From an uncultured Lentisphaeria bacterium (GTDB lineage Bacteria > Verrucomicrobiota > Lentisphaeria > Victivallales > UBA1829): a DNA stretch of 64,000 bases. A model generated the notes under the pieces. It was given only the letters and a program-made list of their open reading frames with translations, made no database searches and was not told where the DNA came from. The position numbers and the translations under genes were made by a program. The stretch covers positions 1 to 64,000 of the forward strand of contig CAJKAR010000025.1 in the NCBI GenBank assembly GCA_905197955.1, given 5' to 3'. Within the stretch, counting starts at the first letter, position 1; every line of letters starts with the position of its first letter. Of the stretch, positions 15,403 to 22,905 are shown piece by piece.

Positions 15403-15442
15403 GCATTCCAACCGCCCCTGACTGCTTGACGCGGAGGAATGC
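15403..15442 (+). promoter_or_regulatory. structured leader hairpin upstream of rpsD
   Basis: GCATTCC (15403-15409) pairs with GGAATGC (15436-15442), and inside it CCGC (15412-15415) pairs with GCGG (15431-15434), separated by an A-rich mismatch and capped by a 15-nt loop. It lies in the transcribed leader, 38 bases before rpsD. S4 represses its own mRNA in several bacteria, so this is a candidate S4 target. Confidence 0.55.
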
Positions 15443-15480
15443 TGCTAGATCCAATCAACTGTAAATCGAAAGGAAACGGG

Positions 15481-16083
15481 ATGAAACAAGCTCAAGCCAA
15501 ACACAAACTTTGCAGACGCCTCGGCTACTGCGTCTGGAACATGCCGAAGTGCCCGAGCGCAAAAAGACCTTATGCCGCCGGACTTCAGGGCAAAAATGCC
15601 AAGAAGAAAAAACTCTCCACCTACGGCATCATGATGCAGGAAAAGCAGAAACTCAAAGCTCACTACGCTTTGACCGAAAGCCAGCTGCGCAATATCTTCC
15701 TCGTTGCAAAACGCAAAGAGGGAAGAACAAACGAAATCCTGATGCAGCACATCGAACTCAGACTCGATGCGGCGGTTTATCATTCCGGATTCGCTCCCAC
15801 GATTTTCGCTGCAAAGCAGTTCGTTTCCCACAGACATATTCTCGTTGACGGCAAGATCGTTGACCGTCCTTCTTACAGACTGAAACCGGGACAGGTTCTC
15901 ACCATCAACGCGGAAAAATCTCCGAAGATCGCCGAGATCGCCCGCGATGTCAACTCCACGATCCCCCCGTATTTCGAGACCAACAAGGAACAGCTCAAGG
16001 TCACAGTTCTCCGCGAACCCATGATCGAAGAGATTCCGGTCCAGGTCGAAGCAATGCGCGTCGTCGAGTACTACGCTCGGTAA
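15481..16083 (+). CDS. rpsD: 30S ribosomal protein S4
   Basis: S4 is a primary 16S rRNA-binding protein that nucleates 30S assembly. The 200-residue length is normal. The N-terminal domain has CRRLGYCVWNMPKCPSAKRP, where three Cys residues hint at a partial zinc-binding type, and the S4 RNA-binding domain covers HIELRLDAAVYHSGFA through FVSHRHILVDGKIVDRPSYR. The C-terminus REPMIEEIPVQ..VVEYY is typical. AAAGGA precedes the ATG at 15481. It stands alone, with its own promoter, structured leader and terminator, rather than in the alpha operon with rpsM, rpsK and rpoA. Confidence 0.97.
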   Translation: MKQAQAKHKLCRRLGYCVWNMPKCPSAKRPYAAGLQGKNAKKKKLSTYGIMMQEKQKLKAHYALTESQLRNIFLVAKRKEGRTNEILMQHIELRLDAAVYHSGFAPTIFAAKQFVSHRHILVDGKIVDRPSYRLKPGQVLTINAEKSPKIAEIARDVNSTIPPYFETNKEQLKVTVLREPMIEEIPVQVEAMRVVEYYAR

Positions 16084-16110
16084 TCGTTTCTGTCCAAGGA
16101 CATACCAAAA

Positions 16111-16141
16111 TCCCGCATTCATCCGATGCGGGATTTTTTTT
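16111..16141 (+). terminator. terminator of rpsD
   Basis: TCCCGCAT (16111-16118) pairs with ATGCGGGA (16126-16133), followed by eight T. Confidence 0.92.
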
Positions 16142-16312
16142 ATCGAAAAAAAGCCCCCGCAGCGATTCCTTTCGCGATACTGCAGATTCCTTCTGTAATT
16201 TTCCAAATACCAATTCCAGACAGAAGGAATGGATCCCGTTTTTTGAAAAAACTAAGAAAAACGGAACGATTCTCTTCTGTCCGAGCCGGATGTCTTTCAA
16301 AGAGAAAGAGAG

Positions 16313-16621
16313 TTATTCCCCCTGTTTTTTATCAACAATTCCAAAACATTTCCTGCAAGGACGATAATTTTTTCTACCTTTTACAAAACGACCCTTTGTC
16401 TTTTGATAATAGATGCAGCCTTCTTTATGAATTCTTCCTGTGCTTTCCGTCAGCCAGTACTGCCCGGTATCAGAGGAACGATTCCACCAGACATAGAAAC
16501 AGCCCGCGACCGCCAGAATAATGATTGCGATCGCGAGCCATTTCAAGTTGATGATGAAGTTCTGACTGATGGGCTGCTCGACATTGCCATCGACTTTGAT
16601 GTTGCAGATCTTGAATTTCAC
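16313..16621 (-). CDS. small single-pass membrane protein with Cys/His tail
   Basis: A 102-residue protein of unknown function. One membrane helix (LAIAIIILAVAGCFYVWW, about residues 29-47) is followed by a segment with TGRIHKEGCIYYQKTKGR and RPCRKCFG, a H-x3-C...C-x2-C set that could bind zinc. Similar short domains at the ends of membrane proteins occur in related bacteria; I do not know a function for them. The start is GTG at 16621 with AAAGGAGG seven bases upstream. It follows the helix-turn-helix regulator gene by 58 bases on the same strand and is probably cotranscribed with it. Confidence 0.7.
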   Translation of the reverse strand: MKFKICNIKVDGNVEQPISQNFIINLKWLAIAIIILAVAGCFYVWWNRSSDTGQYWLTESTGRIHKEGCIYYQKTKGRFVKGRKNYRPCRKCFGIVDKKQGE

Positions 16622-16679
16622 GGTAACCTCCTTTTGGTTGTTGGGTTACCGGAAATAATCGTGAATCGGGGAGTGAAAG

Positions 16680-17132
16680 TTATTTCTGTTCGTCAAGGAA
16701 GTCGAGGAACTTCAGCTTCTCTTCAGCGGTAAAACGGGAATCTTTACGGAGGTTCCGGGCTAGCTGGACAGGGTCCAGGCCGGAAGATTCCTGCTGCGCC
16801 TCACGGACAGGAGGAGTGTTCTGGGAAATTGATTTCAATGGACTGTTTTTCTGGTTCTGCAAAATCATTCCGGAGACATGACCGCCAACTTCAATCGTAT
16901 TCATTTTTATCTTATTTTTTTCCGGATATTCCTCCTGAAAAAAATAGATTTTCATCTCTGGAAAAAGACGGAAAAAAGTGGAAAGATCCAGTTTCTCAAA
17001 TTGTGTTTTCCCGCTTCTCAGCCGATTGACAATCGAATAGGATATGCCGACTTTTTCCGCATAGCGGTTCAGATTGTATTCTTTTTCGACCGCTTTTGCA
17101 AAAGCTTCTTTTGTTTTCTCAATCCACCCCAT
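16680..17132 (-). CDS. helix-turn-helix (XRE/Cro-like) regulator
   Basis: A 150-residue protein. The N-terminal third looks like a Cro/CI-type helix-turn-helix: NLNRYAEKVGISYSIVNRLRSGKTQFEKLDL. The rest is polar and ends with a helical segment (SRFTAEEKLKFLDFLDE) that may dimerise. GGAGAG before the ATG supports the start. Its promoter faces that of the gene at 17398, and two copies of a 16-bp palindrome lie between them. This is the layout of an autoregulated divergent switch, with this protein as the most likely operator-binding repressor. No phage structural genes are present. Binding to the palindromes is an inference. Confidence 0.72.
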   Translation of the reverse strand: MGWIEKTKEAFAKAVEKEYNLNRYAEKVGISYSIVNRLRSGKTQFEKLDLSTFFRLFPEMKIYFFQEEYPEKNKIKMNTIEVGGHVSGMILQNQKNSPLKSISQNTPPVREAQQESSGLDPVQLARNLRKDSRFTAEEKLKFLDFLDEQK

Positions 17133-17171
17133 AACAGAACTCTCCAGAATAAAAACGCTTTGTTTCCGGAA

Positions 17172-17199
17172 AATATATGCTGTCTGGAGAAAAAATCAA
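17172..17199 (-). promoter_or_regulatory. promoter of the XRE-like regulator gene
   Basis: On the minus strand TTGATT (17199-17194) and TATATT (17177-17172) are 16 bases apart, 40 bases before the start. A half copy of the operator (TATGC, 17176-17180) overlaps the spacer. Confidence 0.6.
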
Positions 17200-17217
17200 T
17201 TTTTTTTGGAATACCTC

Positions 17218-17246
17218 TTGACTTTTTATGCTTTATAGCATATAAT
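17218..17246 (+). promoter_or_regulatory. promoter of the gene at 17398, overlapped by operator 1
   Basis: TTGACT (17218-17223) and TATAAT (17241-17246) are exactly 17 bases apart. The palindrome TATGCTTTATAGCATA (17227-17242) fills the spacer, so a bound protein would exclude RNA polymerase. Confidence 0.8.
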
Positions 17247-17353
17247 ATCCAACAGAACAGCATCTTTTCTAAAGAATCATTTTTCTATATTCTTAATAGA
17301 AGAAAAAGAAAAATAACTCTTTTAGCGAAAAGGTGTTTTTTTTGCAGAAAAAC

Positions 17354-17369
17354 TATGCTATATAGCATA
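17354..17369 (+). promoter_or_regulatory. operator 2, perfect 16-bp palindrome
   Basis: TATGCTATATAGCATA is a perfect palindrome differing at one position from operator 1, 127 bases away. It lies in the leader, 28 bases before the start codon of the gene at 17398. Two sites this far apart could support looping. Confidence 0.7.
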
Positions 17370-17397
17370 AACAATTAACCTTTCACAAGGAGTACAC

Positions 17398-17841
17398 ATG
17401 ACTGACCGGCAAAATAACAGAACACAACCCGCTCTCTCCTCTGCTGCCAAACCAGCAGAAGCAAGCAAGTTTCAGAAATGGAAAAGAACAGGGAACGACT
17501 CGACGCAGACAACTGCAGAACAGAATTCCTCCCCGTCGGACTCCAGCGACATCATTACTCCGCGCGCTCTGCTTTCCGAAGGCTGGATTGCGGAAACCAA
17601 CGGATGGGATGCCGCAAACAGACGAATCCTGACAGCACGCAGAATGATTGCTCTTGCAGATTTCTCCGCCGGCGATCCATCGCGATGGAGAACAATCCGT
17701 GCCCGCTTCTTTTTTGAAGAACTCAGTGTAAATGAACTGGCAGAGAAGCTCGGCATTTCCCGAAGAACCGTTGCAAGACATCTTCAGCCGGTGCATATCA
17801 GCGAGGATATCTATGATTTCCCAGATTTCATTCATTCTTAA
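17398..17841 (+). CDS. helix-turn-helix protein with sigma region 4-like C-terminus
   Basis: A 147-residue protein of unknown function. The first 55 residues are polar, low in complexity and rich in Ser, Thr, Gln and Asn. The C-terminal part holds a helix-turn-helix, ARFFFEELSVNELAEKLGIS followed by RRTVARHL, similar to the -35-binding helices of sigma factors and to transposase or resolvase DNA-binding parts. AAGGAG nine bases before the ATG supports the start. It is divergent from the XRE-like gene and its promoter is overlapped by the shared palindrome, so it is probably repressed by that protein, or the two regulate each other. Confidence 0.68.
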   Translation: MTDRQNNRTQPALSSAAKPAEASKFQKWKRTGNDSTQTTAEQNSSPSDSSDIITPRALLSEGWIAETNGWDAANRRILTARRMIALADFSAGDPSRWRTIRARFFFEELSVNELAEKLGISRRTVARHLQPVHISEDIYDFPDFIHS

Positions 17842-17951
17842 AGACTTTCAAAATCTGAAAAAGAAGGAAAAGCATCTTGCTCCGATAAGACATTTTGCCG
17901 TCACTTCATCTTCGGGATCCATAAAATTCCGTTTTTTTTCATCCACCCCTC

Positions 17952-17980
17952 TTGACAAAAACGCACTTATCGCCTATAAT
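17952..17980 (+). promoter_or_regulatory. consensus promoter of cassette A
   Basis: A perfect TTGACA (17952-17957) and a perfect TATAAT (17975-17980) with a 17-base spacer. It drives the regulator, pseudopilin and heparinase genes. The repeats at 17981-18010 start directly after the -10. Confidence 0.85.
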
Positions 17981-18010
17981 TAATAGTATCAGATAGTATT
18001 AGATAGTATT
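17981..18010 (+). repeat. three tandem 10-bp repeats at the cassette A start site
   Basis: TAATAGTATC, AGATAGTATT and AGATAGTATT follow each other without a gap. The period is one DNA turn, so a protein binding them would line up on one face. The array covers the expected transcription start, fitting autorepression by the GntR-type regulator at 18039. Confidence 0.7.
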
Positions 18011-18038
18011 TGACAACATCAAACAGGGAGAGCACGAT

Positions 18039-19136
18039 ATGAATTTTGAATTCAAAAAGGACATTCTGTTTCGGGAATTGAAACAGGATATTCTTTCGGG
18101 CGTTTACCCTCCCGGTTACCGTTTTCCTCCTGAACTGGAATTTGCGAAGCAGAAAGGTGTCAGCTTTCAGACACTGCGATCCGCTCTTGGAATGCTCTGC
18201 GCGGATGGGTTGATTGCCCGGATTCCTGGCAAAGGGACGTTTGTTCTTGACACGCCTCCAGCCGACGAAAGTCGGAAAAACGGAAGCAAAACGATTCTGC
18301 TTCTTTTTCCGGAATACGGCGGAATGCCGGGGGAAAGTCCTCTGTTCGACAGGGAACTGATGCTCAGCGTCATGAATGAAGCCTATCTCCGGGGATACAA
18401 GATGATCCCGGGCGATCAGAAACGGGATGCCGCCCATCTGCTGGAACGTTTTCAGAAAGGGGAAATCAGCGGCATCATCTGGGATCGCCTTCTGCCGGAG
18501 AAACGCGATCTGGTGACAGTTCTCCGGGATAATGGAGTCCCCCAGGTGCTCGTCAACCGGAAAATCGAAGGGATTCCCTCCATCAGCAGTGACTATCCGG
18601 CGGCGCTCCGGCAGGCCGGCAGATTTCTGAGAGGAATCGGACACCAGGACATTCTGCTGGTCGACTATCTGCCGAACAGAGAGGTCTATTGCCAGAGGCA
18701 GCAGACCCTGCGGGAAATTTTTCTGTGCGAGGAGAATCAGAGCATGAGCGATTTTATTCTCTCCCTTCCGCAGTCGGATCCCTCGAACTGGTACCGGATA
18801 GCGAAAACCTGGCAGCAGAAACCGCAGATTACCGCCATGATCGTTTCCAGCATTCATTTTCCGGCATTTCAGAAATTTGCAGAAGAGACACAGGTTGCAA
18901 TTCCCCGGGAACTTTCCGTCGTCATCTGGGGGGAAAGCGATCTGTTCAGCAGAAAATCGCCGCAGGGGTACACCATTTTGACGGAACCCCGCCGTGCAGT
19001 CGGTGTCAAAGCTGTGGAACAGCTTTTTCATATTCTCAACGGAGAATCCATCACAAAAGAACCAATTTTGCTCGACGGTGAATTAATCCTGCGCAAGGGA
19101 TGTGCCCTTCCGCGGACAACAAAGGGAAAGGATTGA
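18039..19136 (+). CDS. GntR-type winged-helix regulator with LacI-like effector domain (cassette A)
   Basis: A 365-residue regulator. Residues 5-75 are a GntR winged helix (LKQDILSGVYPPGYRFPPE through FQTLRSALGMLCADGLIARI and PGKGTFVL). The rest is a periplasmic-binding-protein-like domain as in LacI and AraR proteins, with GIIWDRLLPEK and SVVIWGESDLFS segments. Proteins of this build respond to sugars. It is the first gene of cassette A. Its stop is three bases before the pseudopilin start, so the genes are cotranscribed. It probably controls its own promoter through the 10-bp tandem repeats at 17981-18010. Confidence 0.92.
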   Translation: MNFEFKKDILFRELKQDILSGVYPPGYRFPPELEFAKQKGVSFQTLRSALGMLCADGLIARIPGKGTFVLDTPPADESRKNGSKTILLLFPEYGGMPGESPLFDRELMLSVMNEAYLRGYKMIPGDQKRDAAHLLERFQKGEISGIIWDRLLPEKRDLVTVLRDNGVPQVLVNRKIEGIPSISSDYPAALRQAGRFLRGIGHQDILLVDYLPNREVYCQRQQTLREIFLCEENQSMSDFILSLPQSDPSNWYRIAKTWQQKPQITAMIVSSIHFPAFQKFAEETQVAIPRELSVVIWGESDLFSRKSPQGYTILTEPRRAVGVKAVEQLFHILNGESITKEPILLDGELILRKGCALPRTTKGKD

Positions 19137-19139
19137 AGA

Positions 19140-19871
19140 ATGAAAAAACAGAATTTCACACTGATAGAGCTCCTCGTCGTCATCGCCATCATCGCCATCC
19201 TTGCAGGGCTTCTTCTGCCGGCTCTGAATCAGGCAAGGGACAAAGCACGCGCCATCCAGTGCGCCGGAAATCTCCGGGGCGTCGGCCAGGGACTCTCCAT
19301 GTATTCCAGCGAATACAATGACTATCTCATCACCAACAACCGGAACTACTTTGTCAAAAAAGGCGATTCCACGGTCGATACCGCCTGGTACTTTGCCTAT
19401 TACGGCTATATGAACAACGGAACGAAAGTTCCTTCCGTCACCTCCGGGAAACCGGCTCCCGGACCGCTGCTCTGCGGAGCCAATCCGCTTTATTACTCGC
19501 CGAGCGGAAACTGGAATTTCTCCGCCAATTACGGGATCAATGTCTTTGCCGGTACCGTCTATTCCGGCGGAACGGTGGCGGAAGGCGGCAGAGCCGGAGG
19601 CATCAAGCTCTCCAACATCAGAACGCCCTCGAAAAAGCTCTACATCGCCGATGGCGGAGCCGATGAAGGCAAAACAACCGTTGCCTCCTGGAACACCTAT
19701 GCAAGTTCCAAGGCTGCACTCAACTATCTGGTAGCCTTCGTCCATTCCGGATACGCGAACACCCTGTGGATCGACGGGCACGTCGATGCCAGAAAACTTG
19801 CGGAATACCAGTACAACGCAACACAGTTCACCGCATCCCAGAATCAGAACTGGTGGGCTCTTGACAAATAA
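19140..19871 (+). CDS. pseudopilin-like protein with prepilin signal and H-X9-DG motif (cassette A)
   Basis: A 243-residue exported protein. The prepilin leader is MKKQN followed by FTLIELLVVIAIIAIL, with Glu at mature position 5. Residues 35-60 extend the N-terminal helix (LNQARDKARAIQCAGNLR). The body is a globular domain rich in Gly, Ser and Tyr. HSGYANTLWIDG near the C-terminus is the H-X9-DG motif found in processing-associated pseudopilins of Planctomycetes and Lentisphaerota. The residue before the cut site is Asn, not the usual Gly. The gene lies between the GntR-type regulator and the heparinase, with gaps of 3 and 11 bases. A role in presenting or exporting the neighbouring enzyme is an inference. 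Confidence 0.9.
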   Translation: MKKQNFTLIELLVVIAIIAILAGLLLPALNQARDKARAIQCAGNLRGVGQGLSMYSSEYNDYLITNNRNYFVKKGDSTVDTAWYFAYYGYMNNGTKVPSVTSGKPAPGPLLCGANPLYYSPSGNWNFSANYGINVFAGTVYSGGTVAEGGRAGGIKLSNIRTPSKKLYIADGGADEGKTTVASWNTYASSKAALNYLVAFVHSGYANTLWIDGHVDARKLAEYQYNATQFTASQNQNWWALDK

Positions 19872-19882
19872 GGATTTCCACC

Positions 19883-21724
19883 ATGAAAAAAACAGTTCTT
19901 TTCCTCATCCTGTTCGCGGCGGCACTGATCGCCGCCGCGGCGGATCAGACGGCTCTGCTGAAGCAAACCCTCTCCAAAGCTCCCTGGTTTGCCGGAAAGA
20001 ATCTTACCGATTTTCAGAAAAAAGAGCTTGTGGAATCCTCCACCGTCAAAACCGCAATCGCCCGGGCGGACAAGTATCTGACGCAGGAGTTTCCGAATCC
20101 CTTCCCCGATCTCTATCTCGATTTTCAGAAAACAGGAAACCGGAGCCGTTTTCAGGCGGTCTACGATCAGTACTCCCGGGCGATCGCCATGCTCTCAACC
20201 GCCTTTTATGCAACCGGAAAACAGGTCTATCGGGAAAAACTGGAAGAGCTCATCGTCAAAGTCTGCGACTTCCCGACCTGGGTACTTCCCGCCCATGACA
20301 AAAAACTGCTCAATTACTCCGGCAAAAGTATTGAAATAGATCTGGCTTCAGCCGTCACGGGATGGCGACTGGCGACTGTTCTCGGACTCTTCCGGAACGA
20401 TCTTTCTCCTGCGGTCTCCAAACGTCTGGAACAGGAATTGAACAGGAGAATCCTTGTCCCGTTCGATCAGATCAGTCTCAAAAAACGCGCACCCTTCTGG
20501 TGGATGACGCGGAAAATGAACTGGAACGCGGTCTGTCTGGCCGGAATCACGGGAACCATTCTTGCCGTGGAACCGGATTACGGGAAACGCCTCCGGATGC
20601 TTTCCACGGTTCTGGAATACAGCAAATACTTCCTTGACAGCTTCCTCGCCGACGGCTACTGTTCCGAAGGCGCCGCCTACTGGAATTACGGTTTCGGCCA
20701 CTATCTCTACATGGCGGCCATGTTCTATCTCGCCACCGACCGCAATCTGAATCTGCTGAAACAACCCGCGACCCGGGCGCCGGCATCCTATCCGGACCGG
20801 ATCGTCATCGGAGGCGGATGGCTTCCCGCCTTCGCAGACTGCAATTACAAGACCCGGATTGCGGAACAGTATCTGGATCTTCATGATCTTCTGCTGGGAC
20901 AAACGCAAAAACGCCGTCTGCTCGGCTGGTTCCCGGAACTGTTTCTTCCGGCGGAGCTCTGCAACGCAAACGCTCCGGAAACGGAACGGGAGGAAATGCT
21001 GGAAGAACTTTCCCTGTTCCCGGATGGGGCTGTCGCTGTCATGCGTCCCGGAAAAACGGCGGACTGCCGCATCGCCGCAGCGGTCAAAGGAGGACATAAC
21101 GATGAACTGCACAATCACAATGACGTCGGCAGCTATACAATCGTTGTGGATGGCAAAGCTCCAGTCACAGGGGATCCCGGCGCAGAGGTCTACAACGCAT
21201 GGACATTCGGACCGAAACGCTATGAAAATCCGATCATGAACTCCTTCGGTCATCCGGTTCCCAGACCCGCAGGACAGCTTCAAGTTCCCGGAAAGAAAAC
21301 CGCGGCAATCCTCCTGGAAGAGAAAAAAGACAACAACTCCTTCCTCTGGAAACTTGATCTCCGCCAGGCATACCGGGTCGCCTCCATGAAAAAACTGGAG
21401 CGAACCTTCTTTTACTCCAGAGAAAACAGAGGATCTTTTACTGTGACGGATACGGTGGAATTCTCAAAACCGGAATCGTTCGAAACTGCGATCATCGCAT
21501 TCGGAACCTGCAAACAGATCGCCCCCGGAAAACTCGAACTTGAATTTTCGGGCAGAAAACTGATCGCCTCCATCGACACCAACGGCGAGCCGTTCACTTT
21601 GCAGACTTCCGGAATTCCCGGAAAATATCAGGGAGGACTGAAACCGCAAAGAATTGCAATTCAACTGAAGAATACAGTCCGGAAAGCGGAAATCCGCATC
21701 ACCTTCACTCCGGACCAGCAGTAA
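19883..21724 (+). CDS. heparinase II/III-family polysaccharide lyase (cassette A)
   Basis: A 613-residue secreted enzyme. Residues 1-20 are a signal peptide (VLFLILFAAALIAAAA). Residues about 40-370 form the alpha/alpha toroid with MTRKMNWNAVCLAG and YCSEGAAYWNYGFGHYLY; the latter carries the Tyr of such lyases. The C-terminal beta-sandwich starts near residue 385 and has GGHNDELHNHNDVGSY with His405, His410 and His412, the catalytic and metal-site region of heparinase II. The family cleaves uronic acid-containing glycans such as heparan sulfate, alginate or ulvan by beta-elimination. The exact substrate cannot be read from sequence. It is the last gene of cassette A and is followed by a terminator. 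Confidence 0.9.
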   Translation: MKKTVLFLILFAAALIAAAADQTALLKQTLSKAPWFAGKNLTDFQKKELVESSTVKTAIARADKYLTQEFPNPFPDLYLDFQKTGNRSRFQAVYDQYSRAIAMLSTAFYATGKQVYREKLEELIVKVCDFPTWVLPAHDKKLLNYSGKSIEIDLASAVTGWRLATVLGLFRNDLSPAVSKRLEQELNRRILVPFDQISLKKRAPFWWMTRKMNWNAVCLAGITGTILAVEPDYGKRLRMLSTVLEYSKYFLDSFLADGYCSEGAAYWNYGFGHYLYMAAMFYLATDRNLNLLKQPATRAPASYPDRIVIGGGWLPAFADCNYKTRIAEQYLDLHDLLLGQTQKRRLLGWFPELFLPAELCNANAPETEREEMLEELSLFPDGAVAVMRPGKTADCRIAAAVKGGHNDELHNHNDVGSYTIVVDGKAPVTGDPGAEVYNAWTFGPKRYENPIMNSFGHPVPRPAGQLQVPGKKTAAILLEEKKDNNSFLWKLDLRQAYRVASMKKLERTFFYSRENRGSFTVTDTVEFSKPESFETAIIAFGTCKQIAPGKLELEFSGRKLIASIDTNGEPFTLQTSGIPGKYQGGLKPQRIAIQLKNTVRKAEIRITFTPDQQ

Positions 21725-21783
21725 AAAGCGATCTTGCCTCCCCCTCTGAAAAGCACCGCCGTTCAAACGCAACCACACCCCAG

Positions 21784-21818
21784 ACGCGCGCTCCATAAAA
21801 AACGGGACGCGCGTTTTT
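21784..21818 (+). terminator. terminator of cassette A
   Basis: ACGCGCG (21784-21790) pairs with CGCGCGT (21808-21814) across a 17-nt loop, followed by five T. Confidence 0.7.
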
Positions 21819-21837
21819 CTTTCTCCGGCCCCCCACC

Positions 21838-22576
21838 TTAAAACAGAATTTCCAGCCGATTGCCACCCGGTTCAAAGGCAGAGCCCATCCGTTCTCCCGC
21901 GCGTCCGTTTCGATGTTTTTTCCATTCCGGAAAATCCGTTTCGGCGCACTCTCCGCGGAAAGAGTCAAGCGGGAAGCGGGAACGGCAGCAACCGAAAGGG
22001 AAAAAAGATGCTTTTCCGGCTCATACCAGGCGGAATGAATCATCAGCTCACGCCATTCCCGGAAGGAGATCCTGAATTTTCGTTCCAGAGCGCCATTCCA
22101 ATCTTGATCGGGATGCGGGTTCCCGGCCAGTCGGCAAAATCGGCAATGTTTTCCAGATGCAGGAGAATCTTCTTCTGCGGGAAAAGCCAGCGGAGACCCA
22201 AAGTCCGAAGAGAAATCGACCGTTTCCGGATGCCGTCTTCCCACGAAGACGGTACGTTTTTCCGCACCAGTCGCTCCGGCCCCCGGAAAAATCTCTTTCG
22301 CTCTCCCGGAACCGACGCTCAGGAACGGACGCGAATTCATCTCCGCATTACCGCACAGATTTCGCCCCCGGACCGTGAAATACTTTCCCTCCCCCATCGG
22401 ATCCGTTCCACGGGAATCCGGAAAAAGCAGGAAAAGGAACTCCTCCAGAGTACGGGGAAAAACCGCCATGTTTTCCGCCGGGGACGATATTGAACAGAAA
22501 TTCATCCAGATCGTCATACCGTTCCGGAGTTCAAAAAAGAGCGTTCTTCCTTACCATTCCCGGAAAGCCGATCCAT
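21838..22576 (-). pseudogene. decayed gene with several frameshifts, secreted-enzyme-like C-terminal part
   Basis: No single frame is convincing, but protein-like pieces follow one another on the minus strand and switch frame. They are MDRLSGNGKEERSF, then RYDDLDEFLFNIVPGGKHGG, then GEGKYFTVRGRNLCGNAEM with RPFLSVGSGRAKEIF, then LLHLENIADFADWPGT with IPIKIGMALWNE, then WRELMIHSAWYEPEKHLFSL with LTLSAESAPKRIFRNGK. A last frame ends PGGNRLEILF and a stop at 21838. At least four frame changes are needed. The last part resembles beta-sandwich ends of carbohydrate-active enzymes. It lies next to the cassette A heparinase in the opposite direction. Sequencing errors could explain one shift but hardly four. 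Confidence 0.6.
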
Positions 22577-22905
22577 AATGCAGCCTCTTGCTGATCACAC
22601 TCAAATTATCCCACTTTCGGACACACCCGACCCCTCACTCCGCAGCATACCCGACGGAAAGCATCCGCCCGAATCCGCAGAAAAAACACAACTCATTGCA
22701 TCCGTTTTTCATAAAAAAAATTGCGTTATTGCCTTTTACGGTGTACATTACCCGAACGGAACTGTGCGTTTCATGACGACCTCCTCCAATCTTGAACTCA
22801 ACGACTCAAGGCGGCCGTTCCTGCATCCCGGTTCCCTCCCCGGCGTAAGCCGATGGCTGAAAACAAAAATTCAATCGGAAAAAGAACAATAGTCAGGAGA
22901 AAAAA
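22577..22905 (+). promoter_or_regulatory. pgi upstream region with promoter at 22721-22749
   Basis: TTGCGT (22721-22726) and TACATT (22744-22749) are 17 bases apart, with GTG directly before the -10. The transcript would have a leader of about 150 bases. No gene is seen in 22577-22720. Confidence 0.6.

Noticed and set aside
16313..17841. Possible prophage immunity region
   Set aside because: The divergent repressor layout resembles one, but no integrase, structural, lysis or packaging genes and no attachment repeats are seen nearby.
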